Below, one piece after another: positions 37,482 to 45,312 of a stretch of DNA of 64,000 nt. A program made the translations under genes and the position numbers. Below the pieces are notes generated by a model. That model made no database searches. It saw nothing but the letters and a program-made list of their open reading frames with translations, and was not told where the DNA came from. The first letter of the stretch is position 1, and each line of letters opens with the position of its first letter. Source of the DNA: Gemmatimonas aurantiaca (GTDB lineage: Bacteria; Gemmatimonadota; Gemmatimonadetes; Gemmatimonadales; Gemmatimonadaceae); the NCBI RefSeq assembly GCF_037190085.1, contig NZ_JBBCJO010000005.1, positions 186,001 to 250,000 of the forward strand, written 5' to 3'.

Positions 37482-38531
37482 ATGTCCCGCAAGACGTTTC
37501 CCTTCGCCGTTCCACACCGGATCCCGCTCTATCTCGCGCCCATGGCGGGCGTGTCGGAGTCACCGTTCCGGCGGCTGTGTCACGCCCATGGTGCGGACGT
37601 GGTGGTGACGGAGTTCCTCTCGGCCGAGGGAATCCGGAGGGAGAACGAAGCCACCATCAGCAAGCTGCGATTTGCCCCCGAGGAGCGGCCCATCGGCGTG
37701 CAGATCTTCGGCGCCGAGCCGGCGGCCATGGCGGACGCCGCGGCCATGGTCACCGACCTCTTCGCGCCCGATTTCGTGGACATCAATTTCGGGTGTCCCG
37801 TCAAGAAGGTCGTGCGGCGCAACGGCGGGTCGGGGTGCCTGAAGGATCTCGATCTGGTGCAGGAGATCATCCGGGCCGTGGCGAAGGCCACACCGCTGCC
37901 GGTCACGGTGAAGACACGCAGCGGGTGGAACGAGGAGATGCGCGATCCGGTCGGCATCGCGCTGCGCATGCAGGATGCGGGTGCCCGCGTGTTCGCGTTG
38001 CACGCCCGCACGCGTACGCAGATGTATTCGGGGAGCGCCAACTGGGATGAGATTGCGCGGGTGGCCGAAGCGCTCGACATCCCCGTGCTCGGCAACGGCG
38101 ACATCAAGACCGCGCAGGACGCCAAGCGTATGCTCGATCACACGGGTGCGGACGGCATCATGATCGGGCGCGGTTCGTATGGTCAGCCGTGGGTGTTCAA
38201 GCAGACCCGGGCGCTGATCGATGGAACGCCGGTCCCGGAAACACCGGGTGTGCACGAGCGTTTTGCGATCGCGTTGGAGCATGCACGCATGGTGCAGGGG
38301 TACGATGTGGACCGGGCCGGGGCGGCCCTCGAGTTCCGGAAGCACCTCGGATGGTACGTGAAGGGGCTGCCCAATTCGGCCGAATTGCGGGCGAAGCTGC
38401 ACCAGGTGCGGGATTTCTCCGAAGTGGACGTCATCTTCGCGAACTACCTGGAGTTCTACGAGGAGTACAAGGCGCGGGGACTGGCCGCTGCGGACCCGGA
38501 TATCTCGTCGCTGACGTGTGAAGCGGCGTGA
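37482..38531 (+). CDS. dus: tRNA-dihydrouridine synthase
   Basis: FMN-dependent enzyme (349 aa) that reduces specific uridines in the tRNA D-loop. Motifs in order: YLAPMAGVSESPFRRLC, INFGCPVKKVVRRNGGSGCL with the catalytic Cys, VTVKTRSGWN, LHARTRTQMYSGSANW, VLGNGDI and GIMIGRGSYGQPWVF. ATG 37482 is preferred over an upstream TTG at 37446. Which Dus subfamily (A, B or C) cannot be fixed by eye; the sequence looks DusB-like. It is followed by ssrA after about 108 bases. Confidence 0.93.
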   Translation: MSRKTFPFAVPHRIPLYLAPMAGVSESPFRRLCHAHGADVVVTEFLSAEGIRRENEATISKLRFAPEERPIGVQIFGAEPAAMADAAAMVTDLFAPDFVDINFGCPVKKVVRRNGGSGCLKDLDLVQEIIRAVAKATPLPVTVKTRSGWNEEMRDPVGIALRMQDAGARVFALHARTRTQMYSGSANWDEIARVAEALDIPVLGNGDIKTAQDAKRMLDHTGADGIMIGRGSYGQPWVFKQTRALIDGTPVPETPGVHERFAIALEHARMVQGYDVDRAGAALEFRKHLGWYVKGLPNSAELRAKLHQVRDFSEVDVIFANYLEFYEEYKARGLAAADPDISSLTCEAA

Positions 38532-38639
38532 GCGGGTGGGGACTGCGGGCGGGCGAGCGGGCGTAGTCGCCTGGCGGGCAGTTGCCCGGACCCCGGCCGT
38601 TCATGTAGTGTAGAAGGACATGCAGGACCGTTCGAATCC

Positions 38640-38997
38640 GGGGGTGACTGGCTTCGACGGGGTTGGTGAATCTCTGGTAGCGTGCCCAGGTCCTCGAGCA
38701 CCTGGTAAAACACTCGGGAAAATTCCAATCGCGAACAACAACCTCGCGCTCGCTGCCTAACCTTCGGGTTACGTAGCAGTGCTCACGCGGCAGCCCGCCC
38801 GGGGCGGCACGTGAGTATCGCAAATCTGGGCTAGTCCCGATGTGCGCCTTCCGCACCGGGGCGAAACTCTAGAAGGCTTGTCCTGAGGTGGGCTTCCCGT
38901 TGGCCAGCCGATGGAGACCTCAATCAATGGGATACGCACGTAGAAACTGGGGTGGATCTAGTCTCGGACAGGGGTTCGATTCCCCTCACCTCCACTG
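38640..38997 (+). ncRNA. ssrA: Transfer-messenger RNA (tmRNA)
   Basis: One-piece tmRNA. The 5' GGGGGTG (38640-38646) pairs with CACCTCC (38987-38993) to form the acceptor stem, with discriminator A at 38994; CCA is not encoded. The conserved 5' part GACTGGCTTCGACGGGG and the T-arm GGGGTTCGATTCCCC near the 3' end are intact. The tag reading frame is 38731-38760, giving ANNNLALAA before TAA; with the alanine carried by tmRNA itself the tag is A-ANNNLALAA, ending in the protease signal ALAA. Pseudoknot arms follow the tag. It rescues stalled ribosomes with SmpB. A strong terminator lies at 39006-39039. Confidence 0.97.
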
Positions 38998-39000
38998 TAG

Positions 39001-39078
39001 GGATGGCGGGGCGGCGCTGAAAAGCGCCGCCCCGCTTTTGTATCAGGAGGGGGCAGGAGGGAGCTGGTCAGGGAGGAG
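39001..39078 (+). repeat. 78-bp repeat, left copy, upstream of the toxin-antitoxin module
   Basis: Matches the reverse complement of 39888-39964 at about 82 percent with one gap. It includes the terminator hairpin and a purine-rich tail GCAGGAGGGAG[C/T]TGG[T/C]CAGGGAGGAG. The two copies bracket the toxin-antitoxin genes in inverted orientation. Confidence 0.75.
39006..39039 (+). terminator. Rho-independent terminator of ssrA
   Basis: A 13-bp GC-rich stem (39006-39018 with 39023-39035) closed by a GAAA tetraloop and followed by TTTT. It is part of the longer repeat copy 39001-39078. Confidence 0.9.
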
Positions 39079-39124
39079 ATTGGCAGAAATTGTGGCGACA
39101 GACTGTTGCGTAATCGAGCAATAG

Positions 39125-39141
39125 TGATATCATTGATATCA
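39125..39141 (+). promoter_or_regulatory. Twin TGATATCA palindromes, probable antitoxin operator
   Basis: Two perfect 8-bp palindromes TGATATCA (39125-39132 and 39134-39141) are separated by one base, about 20 bases before the antitoxin ATG. Ribbon-helix-helix antitoxins of the FitA/VapB type autoregulate by binding such adjacent palindromes. Confidence 0.65.
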
Positions 39142-39160
39142 TCTCTCTTGGAGCTATCCC

Positions 39161-39394
39161 ATGCCGAGTCTTCTGGTTCGGGGCGTCGACGACGCCATTG
39201 TGCGGGCGCTCAGGGAGCGGGCGGCGCAGCACGGGCGCAGCGCTGAGGCGGAACACCGCGCGTTGCTGGCCGATTCACTGTTGGGCCCACGTCGACGGTC
39301 GTTGGCCGAAGTGCTGGCCACGATGCCGCCGGGAGGGGAGGATGCGGACTTCGCGCGTGTCGATGAGGGCGGAGTCGGGCGTGTATTTGATTGA
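39161..39394 (+). CDS. FitA/StbC-like ribbon-helix-helix antitoxin
   Basis: Small DNA-binding antitoxin of 77 residues. The N-terminal ribbon-helix-helix (MPSLLVRGVDDAIVRALRER, then HGRSAEAEHRALL) matches FitA-like/plasmid-stability StbC proteins; the C-terminal tail should bind and inhibit the PIN toxin. GGAG sits 9-12 bases before the ATG. It overlaps the toxin gene by 32 bases, so the toxin is translationally coupled. Autoregulation via the twin palindromes upstream is likely. Confidence 0.88.
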   Translation: MPSLLVRGVDDAIVRALRERAAQHGRSAEAEHRALLADSLLGPRRRSLAEVLATMPPGGEDADFARVDEGGVGRVFD

Positions 39395-39797
39395 CACGAA
39401 CGTCATCAGCGAAGCGCGAAAGGGCCGGTCAGCCAACCCCGGCGTCCGGACATTCCTGAAGCAGTGTGCGGAGCAGGGTGAGCCCCTGTATCTGTCGGTG
39501 ATCACTGTCGGCGAATTGCGGCGCGGCGTGGAACTCATCCGCCGTCGCGGCGACACGCGGCAGGCCGTATTGCTGGAGGCATGGTTGCGGCAGATCCTCG
39601 AAGACTACCGGGATCTCATTCTCCCGTTCGATATCGAGATGGCCGACTTGTGGGGACGGCTCCGGGTGCCCCACCTGGAGAACGCCCTGGACAAGCAGAT
39701 CGCCGCGATGGCGTTGCTCTACGATCTCACGCTGGTGACGCGGAACACGGCGGATTTCGTGTCGACGGGGGTGCGGGTGAGGGATCCGTTCGTGTGA
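39363..39797 (+). CDS. PIN-domain toxin (FitB/VapC type)
   Basis: Predicted ribonuclease toxin, 144 residues. The PIN acidic residues are visible: D in YLIDTNVISE (near residue 11), E in TVGELRRGVE (near 48), and D in LDKQIAAMALLYDLTLVTRNTADF (near 105 and 123). FitB/VapC toxins cleave tRNA or rRNA. ATG 39363 lies inside the end of the antitoxin gene. A hairpin at 39851-39879 and the right-hand repeat follow. The location just after ssrA is notable because tmRNA and PIN toxins both act on translation, but a functional link is not shown. Confidence 0.9.
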   Translation: MRAESGVYLIDTNVISEARKGRSANPGVRTFLKQCAEQGEPLYLSVITVGELRRGVELIRRRGDTRQAVLLEAWLRQILEDYRDLILPFDIEMADLWGRLRVPHLENALDKQIAAMALLYDLTLVTRNTADFVSTGVRVRDPFV

Positions 39798-39850
39798 GGA
39801 CGGGCCCATCGGACGCGCGCACTACTGCCTCTCGAAATGCCCCGACGCGA

Positions 39851-39879
39851 CAATCGTGCAAGACCCGCTTGCACAATTG
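39851..39879. terminator. Palindromic hairpin downstream of the toxin
   Basis: CAATcGTGCAAG and CTTGCACaATTG form a stem of 11 pairs with one internal mismatch around the loop ACCCG. No T-run follows on the plus strand. It is a possible terminator or a protein-binding palindrome. Confidence 0.45.
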
Positions 39880-39887
39880 CTATTGAA

Positions 39888-39964
39888 CTCCTCCCTGGCC
39901 AACTCCCTCCTGCTGCCTCTTGAAACAGAAGCGGGGTGACGCTGAAAGCGCCGCCCCGCAATCC
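39888..39964 (-). repeat. 77-bp repeat, right copy, with terminator for the minus-strand operon
   Basis: Inverted partner of 39001-39078. On the minus strand it gives the hairpin GCGGGG...CCCCGC followed by TTCTGTTT, just after the stop of the gene ending at 39971, so it should terminate the purine operon transcript. Confidence 0.7.
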
Positions 39965-39970
39965 TTGTCC

Positions 39971-40591
39971 CTACTTCTTCAGATATCGCTCCGGAATCGG
40001 ATTGTCCGCCCGCTCGGCGTCCCAGTAGATCGATACCACCCACCAGCGCGTGCCGTCGTTCAGCAACTGGATGCTGTTGATGCCACGCTGGAACGGCTTG
40101 GCATCTTGCGGTGTGCGCTTCGAATCGTACGCACTGAACACCTGCGTGATGCGTCCGAACGTATCCACACTGCGCCCGATCTCGCGCTCGAAGAATCCAT
40201 CGCGCTCGAGCGAAACACCGGCACGCTGGATGTACTCTTCAGGCGTGAGCACCGTGGCCCGCGCAGGCTGACCGGCCGGCTGGCCAGTGGGAATGAGCCG
40301 CGCACCGGGCACGAACAACGAACGGAAACGATCCCAGTTGCGCTTCTGGCCGGCCGGTCCGGAGATGACGTCGTACAACGTCTTCAGAATGGCGTCGAGC
40401 GACGAAACGTCCGCGGGGTTGGCGGGGACCGACGCGGCACTCGCAGCGGGCAGGGCGGCTGGGGCGGCCTGGGCGAGGCCGGAGGCGGCCAGCCCCAGCG
40501 AGGTGGCCACCATCACGCAGCCCACCGTGGCCACGTGGCGCACCCGCGACGCGATCAGCGAGCCCACCATGACGGAAAAGCCGGCGATCAT
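39971..40591 (-). CDS. Secreted NTF2/SnoaL-like small protein
   Basis: A 206-residue protein with an N-terminal signal (about residues 1-40, ending near LAQAAPAA). The mature part (LDAILKTLYDVISGPAGQ, WDRFRSLFVPGARL, TPEEYIQRAG, RWWVVSIYWDAER) looks like a cone-shaped NTF2/SnoaL fold, a common scaffold for small ligand binding. I cannot assign a reaction. It is the last gene of the purine run: its ATG at 40591 overlaps the purF stop (ATGA). MVGSL at 40570 is an alternative start. Its place after purF may be only operon co-transcription. Confidence 0.75.
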   Translation of the reverse strand: MIAGFSVMVGSLIASRVRHVATVGCVMVATSLGLAASGLAQAAPAALPAASAASVPANPADVSSLDAILKTLYDVISGPAGQKRNWDRFRSLFVPGARLIPTGQPAGQPARATVLTPEEYIQRAGVSLERDGFFEREIGRSVDTFGRITQVFSAYDSKRTPQDAKPFQRGINSIQLLNDGTRWWVVSIYWDAERADNPIPERYLKK

Positions 40592-41970
40592 GCGGCACTC
40601 CCTGCACGCAGCAGTTCCGGCTCGCTCGGTGTTGCCGTGGGATACTGGCCCGAGAAGCAGGCGTGACAATAGCCCTCCGGTCCGGAGGGCATTGCCGACA
40701 GCATGCCGTCGATGGAGAGATACCCCAGGGTATCCACGCCGAGATGCCGCACGAGTTCGTCGTGAGTCATCTGTGCCGCGATGAGTTCCTCGCGACGCGG
40801 CGTATCGATGCCGTAATAGCACGGCGAGATGATCGGCGCGCTGGACACGCGCATGTGCACCTCGCGTGCACCGGCCGCACGCACCAGCGAGACCAGACCG
40901 CGCGTGGTGGTACCACGCACGATGGAATCGTCCACCATCACCACGCTCTTGCCTTCGAGCAGTTCACGCACGGGGTTGTACTTCACCTTCACCTTGGCAT
41001 CACGACCGGCCTGCGTGGGCTGGATGAATGTGCGGCCCACGTAGTGATTGCGGATGAGCGCGAGCTCGTACGGAATGCCCGACTGTTCGGCAAACCCGAG
41101 TGCCGCGGAGTTCGACGAATCGGGCACCGCGAACACCACCTCGGCACCCGGCGCGGGCTGCTCGATGGCCAGTCGCCGGCCCAGCGCGCGGCGCGAACGG
41201 TCCACCGAGCCACCGAACACCTTGCTGTCAGGCCGCGCGAAGTAGACGTGCTCGAAGACACACCGATTGACCGGCGTCGATTCGAGCGCCTGCATGGAAC
41301 GCAGTCCCAGCGCATCGATGGCGACGATCTCGCCCGGCTGGATCTCCCGCTCCACCGTCGCACCGACGATATCGAGCGCGCAGGTCTCCGACGCGAACAC
41401 ATAACTCTCGCCCAGACGCCCCATCACCAGCGGGCGCCAGCCGTGGGGATCACGCGCCACCACCACCGTTTCATCGAGGACGACGAGCAGACAGTACGCG
41501 CCTTCGACACCGTGCAGCGCCGAAGCCACCCGCGCTTCCGGTGACGTTCCCGATGCGCGGGCGATGCGATGCACGATGGCTTCCGAGTCCATCGTGCTCG
41601 AGAAGATCGCGCCGGCCTCCTCGAGATCACGCCGCAGCTCGACAGCGTTGGTGAGATTGCCGTTGTGCGCGAGCGCGATGTGACCCCGGCGCACACGCGC
41701 CAGAATGGGCTGCGCGTTCTCGATGGCCGACGCACCAGCCGTGCTGTATCGCGTATGCCCGATCGCGATGGGCCCCTGCAGCACTTCCATCTCCGCCTCT
41801 TCGAAGCCTTCGGAGACGAGCCCCATCGCGCGGCTCACGCGCGCACGACCATCCTCGTCGACCGCAACGATGCCGGCCGATTCCTGCCCCCGATGCTGCA
41901 AGGAGTACAGTCCCAACTGCGTCAGCGCGGCCGCTTCCTGGTGACCGTAGACGCCGAAAATGCCACACAT
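40588..41970 (-). CDS. purF: Amidophosphoribosyltransferase
   Basis: First enzyme of purine synthesis, making phosphoribosylamine from PRPP and glutamine (460 aa). After removal of Met1 the nucleophile is Cys2 (MCGIFGVYG), with HRGQESAGI and GHTRYST completing the glutaminase site. The PRPP loop is VVMVDDSIVRGTT. A cysteine-containing C-terminal region (YCHACFSGQYP) is typical of the Bacillus-type enzyme. It lies 14 bases after purL and overlaps the NTF2-like gene. Confidence 0.97.
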   Translation of the reverse strand: MCGIFGVYGHQEAAALTQLGLYSLQHRGQESAGIVAVDEDGRARVSRAMGLVSEGFEEAEMEVLQGPIAIGHTRYSTAGASAIENAQPILARVRRGHIALAHNGNLTNAVELRRDLEEAGAIFSSTMDSEAIVHRIARASGTSPEARVASALHGVEGAYCLLVVLDETVVVARDPHGWRPLVMGRLGESYVFASETCALDIVGATVEREIQPGEIVAIDALGLRSMQALESTPVNRCVFEHVYFARPDSKVFGGSVDRSRRALGRRLAIEQPAPGAEVVFAVPDSSNSAALGFAEQSGIPYELALIRNHYVGRTFIQPTQAGRDAKVKVKYNPVRELLEGKSVVMVDDSIVRGTTTRGLVSLVRAAGAREVHMRVSSAPIISPCYYGIDTPRREELIAAQMTHDELVRHLGVDTLGYLSIDGMLSAMPSGPEGYCHACFSGQYPTATPSEPELLRAGSAA

Positions 41971-41984
41971 GGGTTGAAACCCCG

Positions 41985-44351
41985 TCAGTCGTTGGTTGGT
42001 GCGTGCGACGAAGCCACCGCATGCTCGGCCGGCGTCTCGCCGTCCATCGCCTGCGGAATGGCCTCATGGAACGCTTTCGCGAGCCACATCACCGGAGCGG
42101 TGAACGTGTCATCGGAAATGGTGAAGCTGGCGCCGTCGGCGGCATCGGTCACCTTGCCGATGACACGCGCCGGGACACTGTGACGCCGCGCGATCTCCAG
42201 CACGGCGCCGCTCTGCGCCGTGGAGACGACCACCCGGCCATGGGCCTCGCCGAAGAGCAGCGCGCGATGCGGCAGCGCGGCCCACGCCGAGAGGTCCACG
42301 GAAAAACCGAACGCCTGATCGCGATCGAGCATGGCGCACTCGGCGAGCGCCACCGCCAGACCGCCGTCGCTGCAATCGTGCGCGGAACGGACCGCCCCGC
42401 TCTGAATGGCTTCGAGCAGGGCATCGATGAGCGCCCGTTCACGCACGGGATCACACACCGGCGGTTCGCCGATGGTGAGACCATGGATGGCCAGCAGGTA
42501 CTCGCTCGCCCCGAGTTCGTCGGTGCAATCTCCCAGCAGCACGATGTCGTCACCGATCTGCTGGAACGCGGACGGTGTCACGTGCGCCATCGATTCGATC
42601 AACCCCACCATGCCGATGGTTGGCGTGGGGTGGATCGCGCCCTGCGGATTTTCGTTGTACAGCGAGACGTTGCCTCCGGTGACCGGCGATTCCAGCACCG
42701 TGCAGGCTTCACCCATGCCGGCGATGGCTTCGCTCAGCTGGAAATACACCTCGGGCTTCTTCGGGTTGCCGAAGTTGAGATTGTTGGTGATGGCCTTGGG
42801 GCGGGCGCCGGTGCAGGCCACATTGCGCGCGGCTTCGCACACCGCCGCACGGCCGCCGTTGCGGGGCGAGAGCGCCACATGGCGCCCATTGCCGTCGATG
42901 CAGAGGGCGATGGCCTTGTCGGTGCCCCTGAGGCGCACCACGGCCGCGTCGCTGCCCGGGCCGCGCACGGTGCTCGTGCGCACGGTCGAATCGTACTGCT
43001 GCCACACCCAGCGCTTGCTGGCGATGGTGGGCGAGGCGAGCAGACGCTCCAGCGTCCAGGTGTGATCGCGCTCTTCTTCGAGCGGCGTCACGCCGTGCGG
43101 ATCGGTGGCCCGCGCCGCGGCGAGGGCCTCGCTCTCACGCGGCTCGAGCACGTACTGCGGACATTCCGTCACCAGGCGCGAGCCGGGGAACTCGGCCACC
43201 ACCGTGTCGCCTTCCGTCACCCGATACACCGGTTCGGCGATCACCTCGCCGATCACCGCGGCCTCGAGGTCCCACTTGGACAGAATCGCGCGCACATCGT
43301 CTTCGTGACCCTGCTTCGCCACCACGAGCATGCGTTCCTGCGATTCCGACAGCAGGATTTCGTACGGGGTCATGCCCTGCTCGCGCACGGGCACCTTGGT
43401 CACGTCGATGGTCACGCCCACATCGCCGCGTTCGGCCATCTCGGCCGATGACGACGTGAGACCAGCCGCGCCCATGTCCTGGATGGCGACGATATGCCCA
43501 CTGCGAATGAGTTCGAGCGATGCCTCGAGCAGCAGCTTCTCGGTGAACGGATCACCGACCTGCACCATGGGGCGCTTGGCATCACTGGCTTCGGAGAGAT
43601 CTTCCGAGGCGAACGACGCCCCGTGAATGCCGTCGCGCCCCGTGCGTGCGCCCACGGCCATGATCGGATTGCCCACACCCGACGCCACGGCGCGCATGAG
43701 TTCATCTTCTCGCATGAGGCCCACGCACATCGCGTTGACGAGCGGGTTGCCTTCGTACGACGGATCGAAGACCACCTCGCCGCCCACGGTGGGAACGCCC
43801 ACACAATTGCCGTAGTCGCCGATGCCTTTCACCACGCCGGCGAACAGCCACCGCACGCGGGGCGACGACAGGGGGCCGAACCGCAGTGAATTGAGCAACG
43901 CGATCGGACGCGCCCCCATCGTGAACACATCGCGCAGGATGCCACCCACACCGGTCGCCGCGCCCTGATACGGCTCGACGGCCGACGGATGATTGTGCGA
44001 TTCGACCTTGAAGGCCACCGCCCAGCCGTCACCCACCGAGATCACGCCGGCATTTTCACCAGGGCCCTGCAACACCCACGGCGCCTTGGTGGGCAGCGTC
44101 TTGAGCATCGGACGCGAGTGCTTGTAGGAGCAGTGTTCACTCCACAACGCACTCACGACACCGATTTCGGTGAATGTGGGCGTGCGGCCGAGCATGTTCA
44201 CCAGCCGTTCGTACTCGAACTCGGTGATGCCGTGTTCGGCGACGAGCGCCGGCGTGATGGCCGGATCACCCGGACGTGGCTGCACGTTGGACGAGGACCC
44301 CGCGGAAGAAACAGCCGGAGCATCCATGGACGAACCTGAAGTCGCACTCAT
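41985..44351 (-). CDS. purL: Phosphoribosylformylglycinamidine synthase subunit PurL
   Basis: ATP-dependent synthase part of the FGAM synthetase complex (788 aa, the small-type PurL that needs PurS and PurQ). Segments YKHSRPMLKTLPT, GDGWAVAFKVESHNHPSAVEP, GDFGNCVG-like DYGNCVGVPTVGG, and ITNNLNFGNPKK are characteristic. A variable Ser-rich N-terminal extension of about 30 residues precedes the conserved domain. Its start overlaps the purQ stop by four bases. PurS and PurQ are immediately upstream, consistent with the three-protein complex. Confidence 0.97.
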   Translation of the reverse strand: MSATSGSSMDAPAVSSAGSSSNVQPRPGDPAITPALVAEHGITEFEYERLVNMLGRTPTFTEIGVVSALWSEHCSYKHSRPMLKTLPTKAPWVLQGPGENAGVISVGDGWAVAFKVESHNHPSAVEPYQGAATGVGGILRDVFTMGARPIALLNSLRFGPLSSPRVRWLFAGVVKGIGDYGNCVGVPTVGGEVVFDPSYEGNPLVNAMCVGLMREDELMRAVASGVGNPIMAVGARTGRDGIHGASFASEDLSEASDAKRPMVQVGDPFTEKLLLEASLELIRSGHIVAIQDMGAAGLTSSSAEMAERGDVGVTIDVTKVPVREQGMTPYEILLSESQERMLVVAKQGHEDDVRAILSKWDLEAAVIGEVIAEPVYRVTEGDTVVAEFPGSRLVTECPQYVLEPRESEALAAARATDPHGVTPLEEERDHTWTLERLLASPTIASKRWVWQQYDSTVRTSTVRGPGSDAAVVRLRGTDKAIALCIDGNGRHVALSPRNGGRAAVCEAARNVACTGARPKAITNNLNFGNPKKPEVYFQLSEAIAGMGEACTVLESPVTGGNVSLYNENPQGAIHPTPTIGMVGLIESMAHVTPSAFQQIGDDIVLLGDCTDELGASEYLLAIHGLTIGEPPVCDPVRERALIDALLEAIQSGAVRSAHDCSDGGLAVALAECAMLDRDQAFGFSVDLSAWAALPHRALLFGEAHGRVVVSTAQSGAVLEIARRHSVPARVIGKVTDAADGASFTISDDTFTAPVMWLAKAFHEAIPQAMDGETPAEHAVASSHAPTND

Positions 44352-45052
44352 GCCCGGACACCTCCGAGCAGCGCGTCGAGAAGAGACTGGAACAGCGGCA
44401 ACCCGTCGGTGGAACCGAGCGCGGATTCCATGGCCCGTTCCGGATGGGGCATCATGCCGAGCACGTTGCCTTCGGCGTTGACGATGCCGGCGATGTTGCG
44501 CTGCGAGCCGTTGGGATTCGCCGCGTCAGTGGCTTCCCCGTTGTCATCGACATACCGGAAGACCACCTGGCCGTCACCCTCGAGCTGCGCCAGCGTGTCC
44601 GCATCGGCGGTGTAGCGCCCGTCGCCGTGCGCCACGGGAATGCGGATCACCTGACCCACGTGATACTGCGAGGTGAAGCGCGTCGCGATGCTTTCCACGC
44701 GGAGCGATACCGGCGCGCTCACGAAACGCAGACTGACGTTGCGGAGCAGGGCCCCGGGCAGGAGACCCGCTTCACAGGCGATCTGGAAACCGTTGCAGAT
44801 GCCGAGCACGAGGCCGCCGCGTTTCGCGTGCGCAACGACCTCCTGCATGATGGGGCTGAAGCGCGCGATCGCCCCGGCGCGCAGATAGTCGCCGTAGCTG
44901 AACCCACCGGGCAGGATCACCAGATCGACGCCCTGCAGATCATGATCCTTGTGCCACAGGTAAACGGCTTCCTGGCCGAGATGATCCGCGATCGCGTGGA
45001 ACGCGTCCTCGTCGCAGTTGGATCCAGGGAAACGAACGATGCCAGCTTTCAC
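44348..45052 (-). CDS. purQ: Phosphoribosylformylglycinamidine synthase subunit PurQ
   Basis: Glutaminase subunit (234 aa) that delivers ammonia to PurL. Class I amidotransferase triad: Cys in LVLGICNGFQIA, His and Glu in MMPHPERAME. The N-terminal KAGIVRFPGSNCDEDA and LPGGFSYGDYLRAGAIA are diagnostic. Start is GTG 45052, overlapping the purS stop (GTGA); the upstream in-frame stretch lies in purS and is not coding. Confidence 0.96.
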   Translation of the reverse strand: MKAGIVRFPGSNCDEDAFHAIADHLGQEAVYLWHKDHDLQGVDLVILPGGFSYGDYLRAGAIARFSPIMQEVVAHAKRGGLVLGICNGFQIACEAGLLPGALLRNVSLRFVSAPVSLRVESIATRFTSQYHVGQVIRIPVAHGDGRYTADADTLAQLEGDGQVVFRYVDDNGEATDAANPNGSQRNIAGIVNAEGNVLGMMPHPERAMESALGSTDGLPLFQSLLDALLGGVRA

Positions 45053-45312
45053 GCGTGTCCCCCCCCCACGCTGGCGATCTCGAAGTCTTCGGTGACGGGA
45101 TTGGCGAGCAGCTTCTCGCACATCGCCTTCACCTGATCACGCGCCGCGTCCTCCGACGCCGCTTCGATCTCCACCACCACATAGCGCCCCACCCGCACAT
45201 CACCGACGGCGGCGAAACCCAGTGAGTGCAGGGCATCGGCGACGGCCTTGCCCTGGGGATCGAGGATGCCGCGCCGCGGGACGATATGGATGGCGCAACG
45301 GAAACGGGTCAT
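45049..45312 (-). CDS. purS: Phosphoribosylformylglycinamidine synthase subunit PurS
   Basis: Small bridging subunit (87 aa) of the FGAM synthetase complex. The pattern IVPRRGILDPQGKAVADALHSLGF, then VRVGRYVVVEIEA and MCEKLLANPVTEDFEI is that of PurS. ATG 45312 overlaps the stop of pssA (ATGA), and its own stop overlaps purQ (GTGA). Confidence 0.95.
   Translation of the reverse strand: MTRFRCAIHIVPRRGILDPQGKAVADALHSLGFAAVGDVRVGRYVVVEIEAASEDAARDQVKAMCEKLLANPVTEDFEIASVGGGHA

Noticed and set aside
38998..39968. Attachment-site duplication of the ssrA 3' end marking an integrated element
   Set aside because: ssrA 3' ends are common integration sites, but I find no second copy of GGTTCGATTCCCCTCACC after the toxin gene and no integrase gene.
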